Source of the DNA: Rhizobium leguminosarum bv. trifolii WSM1325 | GTDB lineage: Bacteria > Pseudomonadota > Alphaproteobacteria > Rhizobiales > Rhizobiaceae | Direction: 5' to 3' | Length of the DNA: 64,000 nt | NCBI GenBank assembly: GCA_000023185.1 | Contig: CP001622.1 | Span: forward strand, 4,432,501-4,496,500 | In this document: piece after piece, positions 35,078 to 45,515 of the stretch | Layout: the number at the start of each line of letters is the position of its first letter | Numbering within the stretch: position 1 is the stretch's first letter | Position numbers and translations under genes: made by a program | Notes under the pieces: generated by a model | Told to the model about the DNA's origin: nothing | Seen by the model: only the letters and a program-made list of their open reading frames with translations | Databases searched by the model: none

Positions 35078-36364
35078 ATGACATTCCGTGTAAGCAGACG
35101 TAATTTCGTTGCGGGAGGAGCGACGCTTCTTTCGCTCTCGGCGCTGGGAACCAGCGCTTTGGCACAGGAAACGCGCTTGCGTCTCCTGTGGTGGGGCTCG
35201 CAGCCGCGTGCGGATCGCACCAACAAGGTGTCGCAGCTCTATCAGTCGAAGAAGCCAGGCACCTCGGTGACCGGCGAATTCCTCGGCTGGGGCGACTACT
35301 GGCCGCGCCTTGCGACCCAGGTCGCCGGCCGCAACGCGCCCGACGTCATCCAGATGGATTATCGCTATATCGTCCAGTATGCGCGGCGCGGCGCGCTCGC
35401 CCCGCTCGAATCCTATATGCCGGCCAAACTCAACCTCGACGATTTCGACAAGGCGCAGATCGAAGGCGGCAGCGTCGACGGCCATCTCTACGGCGTCAGC
35501 CTCGGGGCGAATTCGGCCGCCACGGTCCTGAACACCACCGCCTTCAAGGAGGCCGGCGTCGATCTGCCGACCCAGGCGACCACCTGGGAAGAGTTCGCCC
35601 GCATGGGTGCGGAGATCACCAAGGCAGGCAAACGCAAGGGCATGTTCGGCTTGGCCGACGGCAGCGGCGGCGAACCGCTGTTCGAAAACTGGCTGCGTCA
35701 GCGCGGCAAGGCGCTTTATACCGCCGACGGCAAGATCGCCTTCGACGTGGACGATGCCTCCGAATGGTACGACATGTGGGCCAAGTTCCGTGCGGCCGGC
35801 GCCTGCGTTCCTGCCGATGTCCAGGCTCTCGACAAGAACGATATCGACACCAACACGGTTTCGCTCGGCAAGTCGGCCGCCGGTTTTGCCCATTCCAACC
35901 AGTTCGTCGCCTATCAGGCAATGAACAAGGACAAGCTGGCGCTGACCAACTACATGCGCATTAAGCCGGAATCGAAGGGCGGCCACTATCGCAAGCCTTC
36001 GATGTTCTTCTCGGTCTCCGCCCAGTCGAAAGCCGTGGACCTGGCCGTGGACTACGTCAATTTCTTCGTCAAGAACCCCGAGGCAGCGCTGCTTCTGGAT
36101 GTCGAACGCGGCATTCCGGAATCGAGCGCCATGCGTGAGGTCGTCGCGGCGAAGCTTGATGAGAACGGCAAGGTTGCGCTGGCCTATGTCAGCGGCCTGG
36201 GCGATCTCGCCGGCAAATTGCCGCCGCCGCCGCCTGCCGGCGCCGGTGAAGGTGAGTTGATGTTACGCAACATCGCCGAACAGGTCGGCTTCGGACAGCT
36301 GTCTCCCTCCGACGGCGGCAAACAGCTTGTCGCTGAAATCACGCAGATTCTCGCACGAGGCTGA
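35078..36364 (+). CDS. ABC sugar-binding protein (family 1), 428 aa
   Basis: The N-terminus has a Tat-type signal (SRRNFVAGGATLLSLSALGTSALAQ begins at residue 6). The mature protein is a CUT1-class solute-binding protein with LRLLWWGSQPRADRTNKV, VIQMDYRYI, HLYGVSLGANS and NWLRQRGKALY. GGAGGAGG precedes the ATG at 35078; an upstream in-frame ATG is not used by this logic. It is first of a packed operon with two permeases, an oxidoreductase and an ATPase. A close paralogue without transporter partners is encoded at 23789-25075. Confidence 0.93.
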   Translation: MTFRVSRRNFVAGGATLLSLSALGTSALAQETRLRLLWWGSQPRADRTNKVSQLYQSKKPGTSVTGEFLGWGDYWPRLATQVAGRNAPDVIQMDYRYIVQYARRGALAPLESYMPAKLNLDDFDKAQIEGGSVDGHLYGVSLGANSAATVLNTTAFKEAGVDLPTQATTWEEFARMGAEITKAGKRKGMFGLADGSGGEPLFENWLRQRGKALYTADGKIAFDVDDASEWYDMWAKFRAAGACVPADVQALDKNDIDTNTVSLGKSAAGFAHSNQFVAYQAMNKDKLALTNYMRIKPESKGGHYRKPSMFFSVSAQSKAVDLAVDYVNFFVKNPEAALLLDVERGIPESSAMREVVAAKLDENGKVALAYVSGLGDLAGKLPPPPPAGAGEGELMLRNIAEQVGFGQLSPSDGGKQLVAEITQILARG

Positions 36365-36370
36365 TCCCGT

Positions 36371-37330
36371 ATGAGCAATGCGATGCGCACGCCCGCAGGG
36401 GCCATCAATGTGGAAAGATATCAGGGGGCCGTGGCCGAAGGACGCTTCAGGCGTCTCTGGAATGCCAATGCTCCCGGCTATCTCTTCCTTCTTCCATGGC
36501 TCATCGGCTTTTTCGGGCTGACGCTCGGGCCGGCCCTGATTTCGCTCTACCTTTCCTTCACCGACTTCGACATGCTTCAGTCGCCGCGGTGGGTGGGAAT
36601 GGCGAATTACGTGCGCATCGCCACGGCGGACCCGAAATTCTCGGCCGCCATGCATGTCACCCTGACCTATGTCGTCTTCTCGGTGCCGTTCAAGCTGACC
36701 TTCGCATTGCTGGTCGCCATGGCGCTGAACCGCGGCTTGCGTGGGCTGTCGGTCTATCGTGCCATCTTCTATCTGCCGTCACTGCTGGGCGGTAGCGTGG
36801 CGATCGCCGTGCTCTGGCGTCAGCTTTTCGCCAGCGATGGCCTCGTCAATGCCGCGCTTTCATATTTCGGTATCGAAGGTCCAAGCTGGATCTCGCATCC
36901 GAACTATTCGATCTACACGCTGGTGGCTCTTTCCGTCTGGCAGTTCGGCTCGCCGATGATTATTTTCCTGGCCGGCCTGCGCCAGATCCCGCAGGATATG
37001 TATGAGGCCGCGAGCCTCGATGGCGCCTCCAAGTTCCGGCAATTCTACAAGATCACGCTGCCGCTTCTGACGCCGGTGATCTTTTTCAATGCCGTCGTTC
37101 AGACGATTGATGCTTTCAAGGCCTTCACGCCGGCCTTCATCATATCAGGCGGCACCGGCGGTCCGATCAACTCGACGCTGTTCTACACGCTCTACCTCTA
37201 TCAGGAAGCCTTCGGCAATTTCCGCATGGGCTACGCCTCGGCGCTCGCCTGGATCCTGGTGGTGATCATCGCGATCTTCACCGCCTTCTCCTTCCTGACC
37301 TCGCGTTATTGGGTGCACTACGATGACTGA
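36371..37330 (+). CDS. ABC sugar transporter permease (MalF-type), 319 aa
   Basis: Six predicted membrane helices, beginning GYLFLLPWLIGFFGLTLGPALISLY, with the family EAA loop as MYEAASLDGASKFRQFYKITLPLL. It starts 6 nt after the binding-protein gene and overlaps the next permease by 8 bp. With that permease it forms the membrane channel of the importer. Confidence 0.93.
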   Translation: MSNAMRTPAGAINVERYQGAVAEGRFRRLWNANAPGYLFLLPWLIGFFGLTLGPALISLYLSFTDFDMLQSPRWVGMANYVRIATADPKFSAAMHVTLTYVVFSVPFKLTFALLVAMALNRGLRGLSVYRAIFYLPSLLGGSVAIAVLWRQLFASDGLVNAALSYFGIEGPSWISHPNYSIYTLVALSVWQFGSPMIIFLAGLRQIPQDMYEAASLDGASKFRQFYKITLPLLTPVIFFNAVVQTIDAFKAFTPAFIISGGTGGPINSTLFYTLYLYQEAFGNFRMGYASALAWILVVIIAIFTAFSFLTSRYWVHYDD

Positions 37331-38210
37331 GATGACCGCTTCCGTCACTGCGGCCAGGCCGCCATCCGACATCACCAAACGCAGCCTGCCGGCGTCGCTG
37401 ATCATCCACGCCCTGCTGATCGCTGCTTCACTGTTGATGCTTTATCCGCTGTTGTGGATGGTTTCGGCATCGGTCAGGCCGGAAAACGAGATCTTCTCGT
37501 CGACCTCGCTCATCCCGTCGTCGATCGATTTCTCCTCCTATGCGCGCGGTTGGGTCGGCCTCGATGTCAGCTTCGGCCGGTTCTTCTGGAATTCGCTGGT
37601 CATCTCGCTGCTGGTGGTGACAGGCAATGTCATCGCTTGTTCGCTGACAGCCTTCGCCTTTGCGCGGCTGCGTTTTGTCGGCCGGAACTTCTGGTTCGCG
37701 ATCATGCTCGGCACGTTGATGATCCCCTATCACGTGACGCTGATCCCGCAATATGTGCTCTTTCTCGATCTCGGCTGGGTCAACACCATCCTGCCGCTTG
37801 TCGTGCCGAAGTTCCTGGCAAGCGATGCCTTCTTCATCTTCCTGATGGTGCAGTTCTTCCGCGGCATCCCGCGCGAACTCGATGAGGCGGCGATGATGGA
37901 TGGCTGCAGCGCTTGGCGCATCTACTGGAAGATCATGCTGCCACTGTCGCTGCCGGTGATGGCAACGGCTGCGATCTTCTCCTTCATCTGGACCTGGGAC
38001 GATTTCTTCGGTCCGCTGATCTACCTGAACGATATGAACACTTATACGATCCAGCTCGGCCTGCGCACCTTCGTCGATTCCACCAGTGCATCGGATTGGG
38101 GCGGTTTGTTCGCCATGTCGACGCTGACGCTCGTGCCGGTGTTCTTCTTCTTCCTGTTCTTCCAGCGCCTGCTGATCGAGGGCATTGCCACGACGGGTAT
38201 GAAGCGTTGA
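37323..38210 (+). CDS. ABC sugar transporter permease (MalG-type), 295 aa
   Basis: Membrane helices include LIIHALLIAASLLMLYPLLWMV and NSLVISLLVVTGNVIACSL, with the EAA loop ELDEAAMMDGCSAWRIYWKIMLPLS. The start overlaps the preceding gene by 8 bp and the stop overlaps the start of the following oxidoreductase (TGATG). Second half of the importer channel. Confidence 0.93.
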   Translation: MTEMTASVTAARPPSDITKRSLPASLIIHALLIAASLLMLYPLLWMVSASVRPENEIFSSTSLIPSSIDFSSYARGWVGLDVSFGRFFWNSLVISLLVVTGNVIACSLTAFAFARLRFVGRNFWFAIMLGTLMIPYHVTLIPQYVLFLDLGWVNTILPLVVPKFLASDAFFIFLMVQFFRGIPRELDEAAMMDGCSAWRIYWKIMLPLSLPVMATAAIFSFIWTWDDFFGPLIYLNDMNTYTIQLGLRTFVDSTSASDWGGLFAMSTLTLVPVFFFFLFFQRLLIEGIATTGMKR

Positions 38211-39307
38211 TGGCGGTAACGGGAAAGAGCGACATGAGCATCAGGACGGTGGCGATCGTTGGTTGCGGTATCGGCCGCTCCCACATCGTCGAGGGTTACC
38301 TGCCGCATTCCGATAAGTTCAAGGTCGTGGCGATCTGCGACCTGAACGAGCAGCGCATGGCGGCGGTCGGCGACGAGTTCGGCATCGAACGGCGCACCAC
38401 CTCTTTTGCGGAACTGCTGGCCGACGACACGATCGACATCATCGATATCTGCACCCCTCCCGGCATCCATCTGGAACAGGTGGTCGCGGCCCTGGCTGCC
38501 GGCAAACATGTCGTCTGCGAAAAGCCGCTGACAGGCTCGCTTGCCGCCGTCGATACCATCATGGAAGCGGAAAAGACCGCCAAAGGCGTGCTGATGCCGA
38601 TCTTCCAGTATCGTTACGGTGACGGCATTCAGAAGGCCAAGCGGATCATCGACGCCGGTATTGCCGGCAAGCCCTATACCGCTTCGGTCGAAACCTTCTG
38701 GCTGCGCAAGCCGGAATATTACGCTGTGCCTTGGCGCGGTAAATGGGCGACGGAGCTTGGCGGCGTGCTCGTCACCCATGCCCTGCATCTGCACGACATG
38801 CTCATGCATCTGATGGGTCCGGCGGCAAGGGTCTTCGGCCGCGTCGCCACCCGAGTCAACGATATCGAGGTCGAGGATTGTGCCTCCGCCAGCCTGCTGA
38901 TGGAAAACGGCGCCTTTGTCTCGCTGTCTTGCACGCTTGGTTCGCAGGAGCAGATTAGCCGGCTCAGGCTGCACTTCGAGAACGTCACTTTCGAAAGCAG
39001 CCACGAACCCTATACCCCCGGCAAGGACCCCTGGAAGATCATCGCCGCGAATGACGACGTGCGGGAAAAGATCGAACGGGTGGTTGGCGACTGGCAGCCG
39101 GTCGCGCCGCGTTTCACCACGCAGATGGGCCAGTTCCATGCCTTTTTGAGTGGCCATGCGCCGCTGCCGGTAACGAGCTGGGACGCGCGCCGGGCGCTGG
39201 AACTCGTCACCGCCATCTACCAATCTTCCGACAGCGGCGCTGACGTGCCGCTGCCGGTCGGTCCCGACAGTCCGAAATACGCCGATTGGCGCGCAAGAAC
39301 GAAGTAA
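38210..39307 (+). CDS. Gfo/Idh/MocA-family oxidoreductase, 365 aa
   Basis: The Rossmann motif [18 protein letters not shown] and the EKP motif in [11 protein letters not shown] identify the family; [19 protein letters not shown] belongs to the substrate domain. The start at 38210 overlaps the permease stop (TGATG); an ATG at 38234 preceded by GGGAAAGAG is also possible. Coupled to the transporter genes, it probably oxidises the imported sugar or a derivative. Confidence 0.9.
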   Translation: MAVTGKSDMSIRTVAIVGCGIGRSHIVEGYLPHSDKFKVVAICDLNEQRMAAVGDEFGIERRTTSFAELLADDTIDIIDICTPPGIHLEQVVAALAAGKHVVCEKPLTGSLAAVDTIMEAEKTAKGVLMPIFQYRYGDGIQKAKRIIDAGIAGKPYTASVETFWLRKPEYYAVPWRGKWATELGGVLVTHALHLHDMLMHLMGPAARVFGRVATRVNDIEVEDCASASLLMENGAFVSLSCTLGSQEQISRLRLHFENVTFESSHEPYTPGKDPWKIIAANDDVREKIERVVGDWQPVAPRFTTQMGQFHAFLSGHAPLPVTSWDARRALELVTAIYQSSDSGADVPLPVGPDSPKYADWRARTK

Positions 39308-39339
39308 CCGATAAAACAAGAAGAGAGGGTTTTGAGAAG

Positions 39340-40416
<1,077 letters not shown>

Positions 40417-40478
40417 GCGCACCGCCGCTTGACATCAGATCCTCCTCTGCCCCATCATTTCGGAAGGGGCAGAAGGGG

Positions 40479-41360
40479 ATGAGCATGACGCCTGAAGATA
40501 GGATTCATGCACTTGGCATCTGGCAGGGCCCGATCGAAATTTCGCCGATAGCAGGCGGCATCACCAACAGGAATTATCTGGTCAGCGATGCCGTCGCGCG
40601 CTGTGTGGTCAGGCTCGGCACCGATATTCCGATCCATCACATCACCAGGCAGAACGAGCTTGCCGCAAGCCGTGCCGCCCATGCAGCCGGCATTTCGCCG
40701 GCGGTCATCCACCATTCGCCGGGCGTCCTGGTGCTCGAATATATCGAGGCGAGAGCGCTTTCGCCGGAGGATATCAGGACACCTGATACGCTCGCCCGGG
40801 TCGTTCCGCTCGTCCGCGCCTGCCATCGCGACATCGCCCGGCATTTCCGCGGCCAGGCGATGATCTTCTGGGTCTTCCACGTCATCCGCGATTATGCCGC
40901 CAATCTGAAGGCGTCGGAGAGTGCCTATCTCCCTCTGCTGTCGGGGCTCATCGGCAGGGCTGAGACGCTGGAAGAAGCGGCAGGGCCTTTCGAGATCGCC
41001 TTCGGCCACAACGATCTGTTGGCCGCCAACTTTCTCGATGACGGCAAGAGGCTCTGGCTGATCGACTGGGACTATGCCGGTTTCAACACGCCGCTTTTCG
41101 ATCTCGGCGGATTGGCCTCCAACAACGAACTCTCGCAAGCGGCCGAGCGCGCGATGCTGGAAACCTATTTCGACCGGCCGCTGACCGATAATCTCAGCCG
41201 GCGCTATACCGCGATGAAATGCGCCTCGCTGCTGCGCGAGACGCTCTGGAGCATGATTTCGGAAATCCATTCCACCATCGATTTCGATTACGCCGGCTAC
41301 ACGGCCGAAAATCTCGCGCGCTTCGAGCGCGCCTATCAAGCCTTTGAACAGGACCAATAA
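40479..41360 (+). CDS. Choline/aminoglycoside-kinase-like phosphotransferase, 293 aa
   Basis: This is a small-molecule kinase of the APH/choline kinase superfamily. The catalytic loop reads GHNDLLAANFL (Brenner motif HND....N) and the metal-binding Asp is in LIDWDYAG. N-terminal segments AGGITNRNYLV and RLGTDIPIHHITR form the nucleotide site as in LicA/choline kinases. AGAAGGGG precedes the ATG. The next gene starts immediately after its stop. A 7-bp stem CTGCCCC/GGGGCAG lies just upstream (40448-40473). The substrate is unknown; choline, ethanolamine or a sugar alcohol are options. Confidence 0.85.
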   Translation: MSMTPEDRIHALGIWQGPIEISPIAGGITNRNYLVSDAVARCVVRLGTDIPIHHITRQNELAASRAAHAAGISPAVIHHSPGVLVLEYIEARALSPEDIRTPDTLARVVPLVRACHRDIARHFRGQAMIFWVFHVIRDYAANLKASESAYLPLLSGLIGRAETLEEAAGPFEIAFGHNDLLAANFLDDGKRLWLIDWDYAGFNTPLFDLGGLASNNELSQAAERAMLETYFDRPLTDNLSRRYTAMKCASLLRETLWSMISEIHSTIDFDYAGYTAENLARFERAYQAFEQDQ

Positions 41361-43811
41361 ATGACGAAGGAATTACCGAAGACGGCGAAAGCCGTGGTCA
41401 TCGGTGGCGGCATCATCGGCTGCTCGACAGCCTATCATCTCGGCAAGCTCGGCTGGACCGATACTGTCCTGCTGGAGCGCAAGAAGCTTACCTCGGGCAC
41501 CACCTTCCACGCCGCCGGCCTCGTCGGCCAGCTGCGCACCAGCGCCAACATCACCCAGCTTCTCGGCTATTCCGTCGATCTCTACAAACGGCTGGAGGCG
41601 GAAACGGGTCTCGGCACCGGCTGGAAGATGAATGGCGGCCTGCGCCTTGCCTGCAATGAGGAACGCTGGACCGAGGTCAGGCGCCAGGCGACCACCGCCC
41701 AGTCCTTCGGTCTCGAAATGCAATTGCTGACGCCGCAGGAAGCCTTCGATCTCTGGCCGCTGATGACGGTGGACGATCTCGTCGGCGCTGCCTTCCTCCC
41801 GACCGACGGCCAGGCCAACCCCTCCGACATCACCCAGGCGCTGGCAAAGGGCGCCCGCATGTCAGGCGTTTCGATCTTCGAGGATACCGAAGTCCTCGAC
41901 CTTGAAATCGACAAGGGAAGGATTCGTGCCGTCGTCACGGCGCAAGGGCGCATCGAATGCGAGCGCGTCGTCGTCTGCGCCGGCCAATGGACGCGCGCCT
42001 TCGCCGCCCGCTTCGGCGTCAACGTGCCGCTGGTCTCGGTCGAGCATCAATACATCATCACCGAATCCTTCGGCGCGCCCTCCAACCTGCCGACGCTGCG
42101 CGATCCCGATCGCCTGACCTACTATAAGGAGGAGGTCGGTGGCATCGTCATGGGCGGTTACGAGCCGAACCCCATTCCCTGGGCGAAAGCCGGCATCCCC
42201 GAAGGTTTCCACTACACGCTGCTCGACAGCAATTTCGACCATTTCGAACAGATCATGGAACAGGCGCTCGGCCGCGTTCCGGCGCTGGAGAGCGTCGGCG
42301 TCAAGCAGTTGCTGAACGGCCCGGAAAGCTTCACGCCGGATGGCAACTTCATTCTCGGCGAGGCCCCGGAGCTGAAGAATTTCTTTGTCGGCGCCGGTTT
42401 CAACGCCTTCGGCATTGCCTCGGCCGGCGGCGCCGGCATGGCGCTTGCCGAATGGGTGACGAAGGGCGAACCGCCTTATGATCTCTGGCCGGTCGATATC
42501 CGCCGTTTCGGCCGGCCGCATTTCGATACCGACTGGGTGCGCACGCGCACGCTCGAAGCCTATGGCAAACATTACACCATGGCCTGGCCGTTCGAGGAAC
42601 ATTCGAGCGGGCGCCCTTGCCGCAAATCACCGCTCTATGACCGGCTGAAGGCGCAGGGCGCCTGTTTCGGCGAAAAGCTCGGCTGGGAACGGCCGAACTG
42701 GTTTGCCGATCTCTTCGCCAACGAGGAGCCGAAGGATGTCTACAGCTACACCAGGCAGAACTGGTTCGACGCCGTCGGCCGCGAACATAAGGCCGTGCGC
42801 GAAGCGGCCGTCATCTTCGACCAGACCTCCTTTGCCAAATTCGTCCTGAAGGGCAGGGATGCCGAGGCAGCCTTGTCCTGGATCGCCGCCAACGATGTCG
42901 CAAGGCCGGTCGGCTCGCTTGTCTACACGCAGATGCTGAACGACAAGGGCGGCATCGAATGCGACGTGACGGTCGCCCGCATCGCCGAGAACGAATTTTA
43001 CGTCGTCACTGGTACCGGTTTCGCCACCCATGACTTCGACTGGATCGCACGCAATATCCCGGCGGAGATGCATGCCGAGCTGGTCGACGTCACATCTGCC
43101 TATTCCGTGCTGTCGCTGATGGGACCGAATTCTCGCGCCGTGTTGGAAAAGGTGACGGGCAGCGACGTCTCGAATGCTGCCTTCCCCTTCGGCAAGACCG
43201 TGACCATCGGCATTGCAGGTTGCCCGGTGCGGGCGTTGCGCATCACCTATGTCGGCGAGCTCGGCTACGAACTGCATATTCCCATTGAATATGCGACCAC
43301 GGTCTACGACGTGCTGATGGCCGCGGGTGGTGAGCTCGGCCTCGTCAATGCCGGCTACCGCGCCATTGAGAGCTGCCGCCTGGAAAAAGGTTATCGCGCC
43401 TGGGGTTCGGATATAGGTCCCGACCATACGCCTGTTGAAGCCGGTCTCGGCTGGGCGGTGAAAATGCGCAAGAATATTCCGTTCCGCGGCCGCGAGGCGA
43501 TCGAGCGGCAGCTTTCGGGAGGCGTCAAGAAGCGCCTCGCCTGTTTCATTCCGGAGGATGCCGATGCTGTGCTGCTCGGCCGCGAAACGATCTATCGCGA
43601 CGGCAAGCGCGTCGGCTGGCTGTCGAGCGGCGGCTTCGGCTACACGCTGGGCAAGCCCATCGGCTACGGCTACGTCCGCAGCCCCGAGGGAGTGACGGAA
43701 GATTTCGTCCTCTCCGGCACCTATGAGCTTGATGTCGCGCGGCAACGCATCCCCTGCAAGGTGTCGCTATCGCCGCTCTACGATCCCGATATGGCGCGGG
43801 TGAAGGCCTGA
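41361..43811 (+). CDS. FAD-dependent dehydrogenase with GcvT domain (dimethylglycine/sarcosine dehydrogenase-like), 816 aa
   Basis: The N-terminal DAO domain begins with AVVIGGGIIGCSTAYHL (residues about 10-26). The linker and C-terminal half are the folate-binding GcvT/aminomethyltransferase type (FAKFVLKGRDAEAALSWI, VTSAYSVLSLMGPNSRAVLEKVTG, GELGYELHIP, GYRAIESCRLEKGYRAWGSD). Length and order fit dimethylglycine dehydrogenase/oxidase, which oxidises N-methyl groups and passes one-carbon units to tetrahydrofolate. It starts directly after the kinase stop. Together with a choline-kinase-like gene this hints at methylated-amine metabolism, odd behind a sugar-type transporter. Confidence 0.9.
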   Translation: MTKELPKTAKAVVIGGGIIGCSTAYHLGKLGWTDTVLLERKKLTSGTTFHAAGLVGQLRTSANITQLLGYSVDLYKRLEAETGLGTGWKMNGGLRLACNEERWTEVRRQATTAQSFGLEMQLLTPQEAFDLWPLMTVDDLVGAAFLPTDGQANPSDITQALAKGARMSGVSIFEDTEVLDLEIDKGRIRAVVTAQGRIECERVVVCAGQWTRAFAARFGVNVPLVSVEHQYIITESFGAPSNLPTLRDPDRLTYYKEEVGGIVMGGYEPNPIPWAKAGIPEGFHYTLLDSNFDHFEQIMEQALGRVPALESVGVKQLLNGPESFTPDGNFILGEAPELKNFFVGAGFNAFGIASAGGAGMALAEWVTKGEPPYDLWPVDIRRFGRPHFDTDWVRTRTLEAYGKHYTMAWPFEEHSSGRPCRKSPLYDRLKAQGACFGEKLGWERPNWFADLFANEEPKDVYSYTRQNWFDAVGREHKAVREAAVIFDQTSFAKFVLKGRDAEAALSWIAANDVARPVGSLVYTQMLNDKGGIECDVTVARIAENEFYVVTGTGFATHDFDWIARNIPAEMHAELVDVTSAYSVLSLMGPNSRAVLEKVTGSDVSNAAFPFGKTVTIGIAGCPVRALRITYVGELGYELHIPIEYATTVYDVLMAAGGELGLVNAGYRAIESCRLEKGYRAWGSDIGPDHTPVEAGLGWAVKMRKNIPFRGREAIERQLSGGVKKRLACFIPEDADAVLLGRETIYRDGKRVGWLSSGGFGYTLGKPIGYGYVRSPEGVTEDFVLSGTYELDVARQRIPCKVSLSPLYDPDMARVKA

Positions 43812-44048
43812 CGATCGGAACTCTCTCATTCTTTGCTTTCGAGCGAAGCTTTGAACAGAGATGACGAGGAGAGGGCACGCCGTGTGAGCCCCCTCTGCCC
43901 TGCCAGGCATCTCCCCCACAGGTGGGGAGATCACAAGTGGCTAAACCTTCGTGCCCATCTACCGTTTCGCCCTGCTGTGACACCAGTTGTTTGGGGAAGC
44001 CGTCGCGCCCAGCCAATCTCCCCACCTGTGGGGGAGATGGCCGGCAGG

Positions 44049-45380
44049 TGTCGGACCCGGATAGATAGGTAACAGAACGGACCGTTTACATAGGTGACAG
44101 TTCTCTAGCAGCCGGGAGGGCCCGGCGATGGTTTGGAGAGAGACTGGCATCATGGACGAGCGGCTGCGCTTTGTTGGGGAATGTCTTGCGGGCGAGGAGA
44201 CGATGACGGCGCTGTGTGCGGCCTACGGGATATCGCGCAAGACGGGCTACAAATGGTTGGAGCGGTATCGGGCGCTCGGCCCTGCGGGGCTTATCGACCT
44301 GCCGCGGGCGCCGCTTGAGCACGGGCGGGCAACGGCGGCGGAGCTGGTGGCGCGGATCGTGGCGGAGAAGGAGGCGAATCCGCAGTGGGGGCCGAAGAAG
44401 GTGCTGGCGCGGCTGAAGCGGTCGGCGCCGCAGCTTTGCTGGCCGGCGGCCTCGACGATAGGCGAGATCCTGAAGCGACACGGGCTGGTCGGGCGCCGGC
44501 GGCATCGCTGGCGGGCGGCTGGTTGCGGCCCGTTCGCGCCGGCCAACGGGCCCAATGCGGTGTGGAGCGCCGATTACAAGGGCTGGTTCAGGACCCGCGA
44601 TGGGCGGCGCTGCGAGCCACTGACGGTGATGGATACGGCGAGCCGCTTTCTGCTGGCGCTGGAAGCCTGCGCGACGCCGGCCGAGGTAGAGGCCTGGCCG
44701 GTGTTCGAGCGGCTGTTTGCCGAGCACGGACTGCCGGAGCGCTTTCGCAGCGACAACGGTTCGCCCTTCGCGGCGATCGGCGTCACCGGGCTGACGACGC
44801 TTGCTGTACGGTTCATCAAGCTCGGCATCGGCCTGGAGCGCATCCAGCCGGGCAAACCGCAGCAGAACGGCCGCCACGAACGCTTCCATCTGACGATGCT
44901 GCCGCTGGCCATGGCGCCGGAGGTCGACCATGCCGCGCAGCAGGCGGTCTTTGACGCATTTCGCCAGAATTACAACGCCGAGCGTCCACACGAGGCGCTC
45001 GCTATGGACGTGCCTGCTGATCATTACCGACCATCACTGCGGCGCCTGCCCGACCGCCTGCCTGAACCGGACTATCCGGCCGAGGCGGCGGTGCGCCGGG
45101 TGCGCTCCAATGGCGAGATCAAATGGAACGGTGACCTCGTCTATGTCGCAGCAGCGCTGGCCGGCGAGGTCGTGGCGATCGAGGAGAGTGAAGCGGGCAT
45201 CTGGACGCTACGCTTCCATGCCCATCCGCTCGGCATCATCGACAAGAAGACCAAGCGGCTTGTCCGCCCCAGCGCCCTGCAACCCCGACCAGCCGGCGCA
45301 GGGGCGGACACTGGTTTACAAGGGGGAGAACTGTAACCCATCTATCCGGTTCAATCTGTTACCCATCTATCGGCCGGACA
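44049..45380 (+). mobile_element. Intact IS481-type insertion sequence, 1332 bp
   Basis: The ends are imperfect inverted repeats: left TGTCGGACCCGGATAGATAG, right (complement) TGTCCGGCCGATAGATGGG, each followed by GTAACAGA. A second GTTACAGTTCTC-like block appears in both ends. CAGG is present on both sides (44045-44048 and 45381-45384) as a likely 4-bp target duplication. It carries one complete transposase gene and ends in a palindromic repeat, so it probably disrupted no gene. Confidence 0.85.
44128..45336 (+). CDS. IS481-family transposase, 402 aa
   Basis: An N-terminal helix-turn-helix (MTALCAAYGISRKTGYKWLERY) precedes the rve/DDE core: first Asp in VWSADYKGWF, second in RFRSDNGSPF, Glu in NGRHERFHL. 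A C-terminal beta domain (GEIKWNGDLVYVAAAL) follows. No frameshift or stop interrupts it, so it may be active. GGGAGG lies upstream of the ATG at 44128; an internal ATG at 44152 is also possible. Confidence 0.93.
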   Translation: MVWRETGIMDERLRFVGECLAGEETMTALCAAYGISRKTGYKWLERYRALGPAGLIDLPRAPLEHGRATAAELVARIVAEKEANPQWGPKKVLARLKRSAPQLCWPAASTIGEILKRHGLVGRRRHRWRAAGCGPFAPANGPNAVWSADYKGWFRTRDGRRCEPLTVMDTASRFLLALEACATPAEVEAWPVFERLFAEHGLPERFRSDNGSPFAAIGVTGLTTLAVRFIKLGIGLERIQPGKPQQNGRHERFHLTMLPLAMAPEVDHAAQQAVFDAFRQNYNAERPHEALAMDVPADHYRPSLRRLPDRLPEPDYPAEAAVRRVRSNGEIKWNGDLVYVAAALAGEVVAIEESEAGIWTLRFHAHPLGIIDKKTKRLVRPSALQPRPAGAGADTGLQGGEL

Positions 45381-45515
45381 CAGGGCAGAGGGGGGCGACC
45401 GCGGCACGCCCTCTCATTACAAGAACCCAGCCACCCCGCGTTGGCGTGACCTACTATATTTGCGGAAAACGACTCTCCTCGGCTAAAGAAGAGCCTGAGC
45501 CAGAGGCTCCAAGCC

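Larger units (their letters stand above)
43869..45415. repeat. Large palindromic repeat interrupted by an insertion sequence
   Basis: If 44049-45384 are removed, the left arm (43869-43931: GAGAGGGCACGCC ... CTCCCCCACAGGTGGGGAGAT) is nearly the complement of the right arm (44015-44048 joined to 45385-45415: ATCTCCCCACCTGTGGGGGAGAT ... GGCACGCCCTCTC). It is therefore a dispersed palindrome split by the IS481-type element. Confidence 0.75.

Noticed and set aside
40429..40457. TTGACA box after the ABC ATPase gene as a sigma-70 promoter for the kinase gene
   Set aside because: TTGACA at 40429-40434 is present, but no acceptable -10 box lies at the right spacing.
43904..44048. Repeated CTCCCCCACAGGTGGGGAGAT-like blocks considered as a CRISPR array
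   Set aside because: Only two blocks, in inverted orientation, forming one palindrome split by an IS element; no spacers or cas genes.
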